Shown: positions 33,924 through 44,525 of the stretch, one piece after another
Layout: every line of letters begins with the position of its first letter
Position numbering within the stretch: position 1 is the first letter of the stretch
Source: Trichoplax sp. H2
Taxonomy: Eukaryota; Placozoa; Uniplacotomia; Trichoplacea
Reading direction: 5' to 3'
Length of the DNA stretch: 64,000 nt
Assembly: GCA_003344405.1 (NCBI GenBank)
Contig: NOWV01000047.1
Coordinates: 62,001 to 126,000, forward strand
The notes under the pieces: model-generated
Databases searched by the model: none
The model's input: only the letters and a program-made list of their open reading frames with translations
Told to the model about the DNA's origin: nothing
Made by a program: the position numbers and the translations under genes

Positions 33924-36900
33924 TCAATTAAGCGTATTTCCCAATACGAGAGGTCTACTCCTATTATTGTCGTATTCTCGACTAAATAAATACATTGCTT
34001 TATATACAAATTCATATTGTTCCAATGTCTGAACCAGTCCTCCTCTATAAAGATAAACGTATCAAAAACGATTTACTATTAATACATTAAAGCAAACATT
34101 GGACATCTTAAATGCCTTTCCTGATGCTAAGGTACGCATAATCAACAAGATACTAGCAAAAAATACAGCATTGACGTTCTAGTCGAAATGCTATTTTTAT
34201 GCTCACCTGTCTTCCCGCATCGATGAAACTATATTTAAAATATCTACCACTCTTTCCATCTAATAAAAAACAACAATTATTAATTATTTTCAATCAATAA
34301 TACAAAAAACCTAACTTATCGATGACTACCTACAGCAATATATATATAAACAATAATGCATACCTCGTATTGTATTATACCAATGCTTATCGCGATGAAA
34401 CAACCGGTGCGTCCAATGCCAGCACTGTAAAATGAACAATAAAATATTATGGTCTCTCTTATGGATGTAAAAAACATTTTCCAATACTTTTTTAGTTATA
34501 TCATTATTAACCTGCAATGTACTACAATAGGACCGGTAGACAATTCCTGTCGTTTTACTCTAACTTCTTTTACTAGCTGTAAAAGTTGCCTAGCTGAATC
34601 AGGAGCACCATGGTCTGGCCAAGAAGTATACCAAAAGTGATAGACATACCTAGGTGATTCCGTGATCTATAATTTTAAAATACATTCCGTTAGATTGTAA
34701 ATGTCTGTACCAGATATACATGACAAATCGTGATCATTTATATATGAGCAAACACTGTATTATCATCATGACAATAAATTTCTAGATACCTTGGTATTTT
34801 CAAGCTTAAGTTGACTAACTATATATCCCTCTCTTTCGCAGATATTTTCTAAAGTAACCTTAATTTCGCCATAAGTAACTTGGCCTTGATCAGAATTTGG
34901 CCAATAATATTCACATTTATTCTTCAAATAAGTACATAAATGCACTTTTGTTAGTAAAAATATTCATATGCTATATTAAAGTTATGAAATGTTATAGAAT
35001 TCTTACAAGATTCTTTTCTCGGACTTTCGTAATCATAATTATAAGTGAAACATTTTGAAACCAGGCCATTCTCCAAAAATCATCGATAGTGTTTGGAAGC
35101 GGCCCTTGAGTAGCAATAAAAGCGCGAGGTTCATTCTTATAACCCTAAAAATCAACACACCAACACAATCGGAATCACCAATGCTATACCCATATATCTC
35201 ATTCAATTACAAGCAAAAAGAATAACTTTGTTTACGTAAGAGTATATCTATAGCAAGTGCCCTACATACCCTAACATAGTTTGCATTAATATAATTTGAT
35301 AACGGTACATTAGGTATTTCGGGTAAATTCACAAGAGTACGTAAATCTACAAATTGAATAGCATAAACCAATTAGTACGTACGTACATTAACGATATCAG
35401 AAATATCATATTTACAAAGATATTCATCCTAGATATGAAATGCTATGCTAGCTGTAATACGAACTAGGCAAAATTTGTTGATGTCTATTCTTCTTTCCTG
35501 TCCCAGCAATTCTCTGGTCGCAGAAATTCATCGGTATTTCCTTAAAAGATGTTACACGTTAGGTTACACTGTGGTGAAAATGGCATGATACAGTCCTTAT
35601 AATAAATCATAGTTATAATTCACTAAATGAAGGAAAAAGCAAAAGTTCCCTACAGCGAATTCAGCATGAATACGGCTGACATTGTCCAACGCTTCTTGTA
35701 GCTCTTGCCTGTCTAATACACGACTTTTTCTTTGAAATATCTCATCTCTAGGAGGACTAGGATTTACCGGCTTTATAACATTAGCTCCTAAAGGTAACGG
35801 CAGTCTCGGTACATTACGCCTGTAGGATAAAGATGTAAAGATATTTAATTCATTTTAGTACAAATTTTAGTTAATTCATACCTATCATCAATAGTCATCA
35901 ACTATAAGTTACAAAAAAATGTAAACCTCGCTGCTAGGCTTCGTGGATGCGATTGATATTGTGATACTTGTAACCAATCGTTCTCAACGACACTTGGATC
36001 ATCCCATGGTTGTATATATCTCTGTTCACTATTACCAAGCGGTGAATGTCCAGGAAGTAATAGAGGAAGTTGTTTCTCGAAATCTCTATGTTCTATTTCT
36101 TGCTTTCGAAATTTATAACGCCGCCATAATGCCGTTGCCTACATGAATATAAAGATATTAAATGTAATATACGGTAATTGTAAAATAATTTACACCACGA
36201 TTATAATACATGCTGTTGAAATTTTAAGTCTATGTGGTTACCACGAAGATTCCAAGGAGAATTAAACAAGCGGCAGTGCCTACCATGGCTCCAATAAACC
36301 AGTACTGATTCCAAATAGTTAATTCATGTTCTTTGGGGCCATTATTAAATTTATACTATACAGATGGTTAAAAGCAATTCATTTAATACAAAATTGAAAT
36401 AATACTATAAAACTTACAAAATCGATAAAATAAATATAAAGTTTGTTAACTTACCTTAGGATGAACATCAGTCACCTTAAATTCAGACAAATAAGTTCTA
36501 AGTACACTAGGTGTTAACTTTTCTACTACGTCTTTAGCAGGGTATAGAATCTTGCTTAAATTTGAGTTGGCATCCAGATGAAATGTCGACTGTGTAACGT
36601 GAGGTTTTATCACATAGAATTCGATAATAACATCGCTTTCCTAGAAAACAATTCAAGACGAATTCTTCTTAAGATAGGTTGAATTTTTACTTTATGTAAA
36701 GTAATAAATACGCTTTTACATTATAAATAGCAATTTTAGAAGACTTGCTTGGATATTATACATCTCTACTACATACTGCAAAAATGTAATGGAACTGTTA
36801 AGGTATTTATTTACCATAATTTTATCAATAATAACATTTCGTGCTGGTACATGCAATGCAGCAGCAATCCCATATACAAATTCAGCTCTTCTGTCGGCTG

Positions 36901-39900
36901 TAAAAGACGAAGATTCCATAGCGATTACCTAGAGAAAAAATAAACAAAAGAATTTAATGCTTCTTCTACTATTTATAATTACCGATTCATCACTATATTA
37001 TAAAATAGCAATACGATCAAATTTGTCAATTGAAAGATGTTACTGATAACGTCTAATCTATTTAGAATATCTCTTCAGCATTCTAATAGAAACATTTTGC
37101 ATAACTACCTCATTTGCTTAAGTAAATGGAAAAGAAGCACTTATACTGTAAATTATCAAATTTTTCTACTCATCACAGTACTGTACTATTTTCTTGTAGA
37201 ACACCAGTAAATGATAACACATCCAAAAATGATTGTAGTATATACTACAGCGTCAAAAGCTAAGTACGCATAACAGAGCAACATCTGCAATGATAAGTTG
37301 TGATTATTTTATCAATTAATCAAGAAATTATTATCGCACATTAAGGTAATAATAGTATAATATGACATTACCTACAACTTGTATAGCACTACTGAGTCTA
37401 CCTTAGAGGTACTGACTGTACGCTTAGAAAGTAAAATCTTTCAGTGTAGTACAATTTAATTGAATGCTAAATTACTAAATCACCGCTTTACAATTTATAT
37501 TTATAATTCAAAGTACAAATTAATTTAAGAAAATAGGGTTATGAAGCTACTCCCTTATATGCATATACGCATATATCCCACTTCGTATAAAGTTTATATT
37601 TCATAATATTAAGTTTGTAAATGTTATACCGTATAATATATAGGAAGATTATTAATCATAGGAATTCTCCCAATTTCTTAACCACAATAACCTATTGTAA
37701 TCGCAGTATGACTCATCACAAGTCCATCATGGATGTTAATAATAACTAAAATATTCAATGTTTGGTAAAGTAATAGCTAGAGAGTAATTACGTTACGGTA
37801 AAGCATTAACTTCTGAAAAATCCCGTAGTAGGCAGCGTTTTACAAAAATATTTATACATCTCCTTCAAATAAATAGTGATGTACCGTAGTAAACTTACGT
37901 TAGTTTATGATCAGAATGAATTTATAACTAAATTATATATATTATTAGCCTTGGCTATTTTTTGCTTCTATTCGATACAGACTTAAGTATATATACACAC
38001 TTAGTATAGCATGAAGAAATATCCCATAACAGTGAAAACCGCGATTTCATAAAATTTATAACAATTTTGATCAACTCTTTCTCTCTCCCTACCCATTTAA
38101 AAACACTCATAGTGCCAGATGTCAAATGTAATTTATTAGAGTACATTCAAAAATATCACTACTGTAGATAAAAATATGATATAAGCTAATTAATAATGGC
38201 TATCTAAAAAACGAATTTATTTATAAAAAAAATCCTAATTGGTTACTAACGCAACAGAATAGGATAGCTACGTTAAAGTATTCCGACACAAGTAGTTGCA
38301 GATTCATATTATGCCTTATGTAATTGTAATTTAAAAACGACTTATCATTTATCGATCGTCTTTCTCAATCATACGAGTATAGCATACATCCAAGAAAAAA
38401 GAGGAAAAACCCAAACTGTTACTTGGAATTTATAATCAAGTCAAGATTCCGTAACGATAGCAAGTCTAATGGAATTTAGAGCATAATATCAAATATAAAG
38501 ACTATCATGAAGTCGCTACTCAAGTTGATATATAAATTTATCTGTAGATAATCTTTTATTTTTTCAACTTATCCATCCATAAATTTTAACCAATATGTAA
38601 GTGTATCTATAATGATTAGTTTTATCATTGATTGGTCTCCATTCTCGTTACCATTAATGAAACAAAAGTAATTACCCTAAACAAACATATGTCAAGTATA
38701 GAAGTGATTCACGTACCGTTGCAATATTCATATGGTAAGAAATTAACATAAACGAATGAATGTTCATGAATGAGTCACTACCATAATGTGAGATTCAGTA
38801 CAAGTAAATAAATCCAAACTACTATTTACCATATCGACATTAGCTATTACAGCGTTCGTTTCAATATTATGCAAGATTTCACTACCCTACCATACGATAT
38901 GAGTGAAGGAATGTTGCACATTATGTTCAGTATATTACATAAGGTTGCGTAAAATGAAGTTTACGAACGGTGTTCATGTATAACATACTGTATGTGTAGG
39001 TATTTTGCCAAATGTATATACATACTTTATGTGCTAATATCATGAAAAGCACATGAAATTCGTCAATCCTAATTAGTGCTTAATCATAACAAAATGGATT
39101 CAAGCCCAACTATTATTATCAGGTTGATAAATGAATTGTAGATTTCAAATCTATATCTACAATCATGATGAAAACCTGACTATTCACTTGCTATCTATTG
39201 CACAGTTATCATAGTCGTCCTATCGGTAATGAAATTAATGAAGGATTGCATGAAGTTGATATTTCATCATCAAATGATGCAAATAGCTTCCATCGACTAT
39301 TTAGTAGCTAACCCCTATTACGCTGTTGTACTTATCGACTTTTACTCATCTATTTGGTCAATATTAGCCTAAATAAGATGGAAAGAGAGAGTAGCTAACT
39401 GTGAATAAGATGATAACTCTAACAAGCAACTGTCATCAGCACAGTGTGAAATGGACGTTATTATCCGACTTCGTGGTATCTTGAAGTTGCAAGTATTGTA
39501 ACTTGCGTGTCGATTGCGTGTTGAATGTTACTCATTACGAGTTGAAATCACTTTCATATTGATCTGCAAAAGCTATACACATCAGCACAGATTGCAATTT
39601 TGAATTTGAACGTGGCAAATAGACCATAGCTTTGACTCTTTATTTTAACTCACTTTCGACTACGTCTACTCTTACCTGAAGGAGATATCAAAAGACTATA
39701 TTGCACTATCACAATTATCAAGTACAAGGATGTAGTCTTGAATGGAATTGAATTATTATTATATTACGTAAACTTACAGCCACAACAATATATTGTCTGC
39801 TGACATCTTTCAGTAAAAAAAGCGTAGTATGGGCTGTCGATTTGAATGTTGTTGGCTTGACCGTTGTGATTGCCATTGCCCGTTTCTGTCTAACTGGTAA

Positions 39901-42900
39901 TATTGCGTCATCATCTGGATCTCTTTTAGCGATTGCAGTATCTTGGAAGTTGGCGTCTCGTAACAGCGGTGAACTGACTATAATATCATTGTAGGAAAAA
40001 AAATAAAAAGATTCAATTCATTCATCAATTTATAATAAAATAGGCTACCTTTCTCAATTGCTAACTCTAATCTCTTGATATTACAGTAGTGTCTATGCGT
40101 ACACTACCAGTCTATACGTTCCACATTCAACATGGTAACATTCATTATGTAGCACTTCTATTGAGAAATAGTTGATTTTTCATGCAGTGTTGGAGATGTA
40201 CTTTTCTCTTCAACTTTCACTTGACAATCGAAGTAAAACATGGTCTATTCTATTGCAATTTTCGTTTCAAGTAATGCGATGCAAGGGGGGCACGGTATGG
40301 CGATCGAATTTCCGAATATTACTTGATATACACCAAATTTTTGTCGACTGTTGTGTTTTTCTATGGATTGTTGTATCCACTCGATATAGTAGTAGCGTAT
40401 TGAGTTCAGATTGTAACGGACTGTTTATCAATCAATACCCACTGATGTAGTCATCACCAAATGCAATGAGCCACTTTGTACCGTTGGCAGTTTTTTTTTA
40501 TTTTTTTTATTTTTATATAAATGGACGCTGACAGAGAGTACTGTACATGGAGGTCCATTCAAAACTGAATTAACATCACTTATCTACCTATTTTCATTGA
40601 ATAGGAAAGTAAATCAATAAATTTTAAAAAATCTTCTCCATCTTCAAGTCATGCATTACTAACAACAGTATTGACATAGTGTGACTTGACACATGCATGT
40701 CAGGATTATCGATAGACCTGACTCTCGATCAGCATCGGGTGTGAATGGCATCCATACGGATGACATTGTGTTGGCCGTGCGCTAGCAGCTGACCCGTCCG
40801 TTGAACGTTTTACAACGATCGTGTTGCTATGCTGAAGCGGTTGACTTGTAGGTTACACGTTGTCGTACAAGTTGGTATCGTCGTGTCCGTTGTCATTGTT
40901 GACTGAAACAACAGTGGGTGTGACCGTAAGTACAGTGGTGGAACGCTTGCCGTTAACCTGACTTTGCCTTCACTACAACGGGACTGTACTGTACGCCATG
41001 GTAACGTCGCAATGTATTTGTATAGTTAGTTCTTCTTCTTAATTAACATATACAGTATAGACATCGAGTAAGAAAAAGAAAAAACTGCCCTCGATGAATG
41101 AGTCAATCAATCCCATCGTCCCATGGTGCCCCACACTACAGTAGTACGATCGATATTGTTGTGGTCCTCAAGAAAAACGAAACAAGAGAAATAATCCCGC
41201 GATGCAACAGTGTCGACCGATGGACGTCATCAGCATATGTACTATGCTGTAACTTTCGCTAACTTCTTTTTCGACGGTACTGTACCGGCGACACTAGACC
41301 TGACATAAGGACATTACTTGAATACACTATGGCACAACTCAGAAACTCGAGAGGTAAAATCAAACGAACTAGAGATGTTTTATTGATCGACAGAATGAAT
41401 CACGAACAGGTGCGATCGCCAAAGGAAATATTAAAAAATGACTACTTGGCGGCTACAATACTACTATCTATCAAACATATACAACTAGAATCTTCTTCAA
41501 TGGATCTTACAATCTTTCTATCGCTCAAACTTGGGTAGCAAACAGCTATTGTAACATAGTATTGTACAACCATTTGTTCATTACTAGGGAAGCACTACAA
41601 AAAAAAGAGTACAGTAAAATGATCTCAGAGAGAACATGAGCTGCAATATTTCCCCTCCCCCCATACGGATATACTTTTCGTATGATTAACGGCGGCTTAA
41701 TGCCGTGTGTAGAAAGAACAATATGCAGTAGAAAATGTAAATAAAATAAGAACATGCCACCAACACGGACAAGACTACAACTAACAAGTAAGGATAGTTT
41801 TCTTAAGCCGGGCAATGTAAAACAGCCCCCCCCCCCCTTTTTCAATCGATGAAATCCATTTCTGTACGCCACTGAACCGTAACAAGTCAACCCGTGACGA
41901 ATCCCCCAAAAATATGGCTACAGTCCAAATTGTCATTCTCATAGTAATTCAGTCATTCTAATTCTAAAAGAGTATGGAATCAAACAAATAGACTCATGTA
42001 AAAAATTTTTTACAACGACAGCCTACTTCAAAATTGTCTGTTCATCTTCTACTTTTTGAAATTCTAGTGTCTTTAGCTTATCTAGTCGAAAGGTGGGTTC
42101 AGTTTTTTTTACGAGATTGAAACTACAAAGTGCCAATGAGAAATGTTATTCTCACCCATCAGGTTTACCAAACCCAAATATCTTGAGTAGTTGGGCATTC
42201 ATAAAATGAAAAATTGGTTTACTTCTCGTAGACCCACTTTTTAATTAATGGCAGTAGTAACGGAGGGTGCAACGTTGATTCTCCAGTTTCACAACACTAC
42301 TTATGGTCCATTTTACATTCAATGTTCTACACGCTACAGCAGATACCGCTCGATAATGATATCATGATCACACTGTAAAAATAGGGTATAACATCATCTC
42401 TAGGTACGACAATACATAGTATATGGGAACATATACCAACAGTAAAAACACTTATTGTACGCGGTATTAATTCATACAACTGCATGCACATCAATTTACA
42501 CTATGTATCGACATATTTATTGACGGCAACATACTGTACTGTACTGTATTCTTGGTATATCCGATCGTACGAATATCCCAGGGAACAAACATACTATACT
42601 TAGCAGTAATGTCGATGTCGTCGTTTTATAGTCGTAAATAGTTACTGAAAAGCAATCTTAGAGTGAGAAAGGGGATGAAAACTCGATAGACGCTGGCGAA
42701 ATAAGAGTCATAAGGAGACAAGAGATAAGATGATGGGAGTGGAAAAACTACTACAAAACTTCAAATCTATAGTATATCGTCGAGTTATCATGTTGACATA
42801 ACTACCTTTTCTTAAATTAAACTAACTGGTCGGAAGCGACCAAACATAATGCAAGAAGAGAAAAGTAGGAGTAGCTTTATCCAGTACAACCTTTACATTG

Positions 42901-43385
42901 ATAGGACTATTTAGGAAAAAATGTGTACTTGACTAACGAATTCTCCTTTAAAATAGCGTGTTCTACGTTATAGGAAACTGAACAGAAGAGAGCTTACTCT
43001 AGACTATAGTACATGATGTTGCAGTAACTTGAAGTGGAACAATCCATCTGATCGCAACAGCGGGTATCAATCCGTTGACGATTCAGAAATGAAATATTAC
43101 GGTAACGATCGTTTCTTGGTACTCATTAGCAGTGTTGAAAGACATTGTAATATAGAGAATTGGAGAAAGGCATATTTTTGAACTTGAATGAAAAAATAGG
43201 CACAGCATGTTCCATTTTCAAAAAGCAGTCCAACTTTCAATGGATGACTCGGTATAGTGATGATTTTTCTGTCAGTTGAAAAGTACTTTTATAGCCTATA
43301 CCATATACTTACAAGTTAACGCTGACAAGGATAGCAATAGGCCAGTGACCAGTAAAGCATACAGCAGTAGTCGAGTACCGGCCAT
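33924..43385 (-). CDS. PTPRR: PTPRR-type receptor protein tyrosine phosphatase
   Basis: Dephosphorylates tyrosines; vertebrate relatives inactivate ERK and p38 MAP kinases from the membrane. Exons in transcript order: 43385-43313, 39977-39778, 36928-36815, 36640-36455, 36355-36242, 36138-35927, 35819-35654, 35540-35465, 35346-35270, 35144-35007, 34921-34790, 34666-34512, 34424-34364, 34259-34207, 34044-33924. All phases agree, giving 625 residues (human 657). Signal peptide 1-24 (LLLYALLVTGLLLSLSAL); furin-type site RQKR at 54-57; SEA-like ectodomain about 85-195 (FVYGIAAALHVPARNVIIDK, VIIEFYV, LRTYLSEFKVTDVHP); membrane helix about 210-232; docking-like RRNVPRLPLPL 300-310; EIPMNF 356; WPD 512-514; catalytic HCSAGIGRTGCF from 546 (Cys547, Arg553); Q-loop VQTLEQYEFV. 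The AGIGRTGCFIA form of the signature and EIPMNF are specific to the PTPRR/PTPN5/PTPN7 group. Odd: the phosphotyrosine-loop Tyr is His375. Confidence 0.95.
34207..35540 (-). other. PTPRR: PTPRR homologue: catalytic PTP domain exons
   Basis: Seven exons hold, in order: KKNRHQQILPN (phosphotyrosine loop), NYINANYVRGY, FIATQGPLPNTIDDFWRM, KCEYYWPN, YHFWYTSWPDHGAPDS (WPD loop with general acid Asp514), VVHC|SAGIGRTGCFIA (P-loop split by intron 34425-34511 inside the Ser codon) and IVSSMREDR|GGLVQT. The catalytic Cys, P-loop Arg, WPD Asp and Q-loop Gln are all present, so activity is expected. Confidence 0.93.
39978..43312 (-). other. Intron 1 of the PTPRR homologue, with a GC- and CpG-rich island
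   Basis: A 3.3-kb first intron, far longer than the others. It contains a clearly more GC- and CpG-rich stretch (about 40680-41330), short TACTG tracts (40540, 40985, 41280, 42530), a C12 run (41826-41837) and T-rich runs at 40490. Within the island, minus strand about 40960-40860, a short frame VNGKRSTTVLTVTPTVVSVN is bounded by an AG and a GT, but its phases do not fit exon 1 or exon 2. Confidence 0.45.
41826..41837 (+). repeat. Homopolymer C12
   Basis: Twelve C followed by a run of T, in PTPRR intron 1. Confidence 0.9.
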
Positions 43386-43934
43386 AACTGCTATATCCAC
43401 TGTGATGTGAAAGTGATCCCTGATCAACCACCAATGAAGTTCAATACCGTTAGCACTGCCATCCAAGTTTCTCTAGTCTTGGTAAAATCATAACAAACTA
43501 GTAAGATTCTACGCGTACAATGGGTGTATGAGTAGTAGAATGGAAATTTATTGATGATTGTAGGGATTGGAAGTAAAATAAATGAATCGTCTTGTTATGT
43601 TGGAAAAAGGCTTTCTATTTCGACCCAATTCACACTAACACCAAGTTAATACATAGATGCACAATCGATGGCAACAAATTGCTTTTTCTGATTGAACTTG
43701 AACAAGAATGAATCTACACTAATATCCAACAGTTGACTCCAATTACTCAACTGACTACACTAACTAAAAAAGGATGGAGAGTTTGGGGATCTAGCGCAGA
43801 ATGAGTGAACTCTCAACTAGTGTATTCCAGCAAGGTGGTGCAGGCTATTATACTATACAGTACGAGGCGAAGACAGCGTATTGTACGCACGGTACGTAGG
43901 CCTACCATCAATCAAAGAGGTAAAAGAAAATTTG

Positions 43935-44275
43935 GGACTGTACAGTACTGTACTGTACCGTACTGTACTGTACAGTACAGTCAATTAAGTAATCGGATGG
44001 TGTACTGTACACTGTACACTGTACAGTACAGTACAGTACAGTGTACTGTACAGTGTACTGTACAATTTGTCGTATTGTACACTATACACTGTACATATTG
44101 TACAACTGTACTCTAAACACGACTCTCAATTTAGTGATTGGATGATGTACAGTGTACAGTACAATTTGTCATAATGTACTGTACTGTACTGTACTGTACT
44201 GTACTGTACTGTACTGTACGGTACAGTACAAGCTAAAACACAGTACTGTACTGTACGGCACTTGACTGCACCCAA
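43935..44275. repeat. GTAC palindrome cluster 3 with a pure (GTACT)n tract
   Basis: A pure run of GTACT pentamers, nearly nine units, spans 44176-44219. Around it are mixed GTACAGTAC, GTACACTGTACA and GTACGGTACAG words that are self-complementary. The block GTACAATTTGTC occurs twice (about 44060 and 44160), implying an internal duplication. It lies 550-900 bp upstream of the PTPRR start codon. Confidence 0.85.
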
Positions 44276-44404
44276 ATGAAATGATCAGCGAAAACACCAA
44301 AAATGGACATGATACACTAGCCGAATCTACAGTACATTACAGACTACTATACGACTGCAATCATTCAAATCTGCTATCCGTAAAATGGATGGCATCCGAT
44401 CGAC

Positions 44405-44525
44405 GTCGGACGTACAGTACGCATGGGCATTGTCATGCTGTACTGTAGTGTACAATGTACAGTACATACTGTAGTGCACAGTACATAGCGTAGAGTACAG
44501 TACAGTACAGTACAGTACAACTGCA
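44405..44525. repeat. GTAC palindrome cluster 4
   Basis: CTGTACTGTAGTGTACAATG, repeated TACAGTACATA and a (GTACA) run ending at about 44520. It continues the array upstream of PTPRR. Confidence 0.8.

Noticed and set aside
35927-36138. Second possible docking motif (RRYKFRKQEI) next to the PTPRR membrane helix
   Set aside because: Basic residues right after a membrane helix are explained by the positive-inside rule, and no Leu-x-Leu pair follows at the right spacing.
41546-41890. 114-codon minus-strand frame
   Set aside because: It contains the C12 run (poly-Gly) and lies in PTPRR intron 1 with phases and sequence that do not fit the receptor.
43805-44116. 103-codon plus-strand frame
   Set aside because: Most of it is translated GTAC/TACTG repeat (Tyr-Cys-Thr-Val runs), an artefact of a stop-free repeat.
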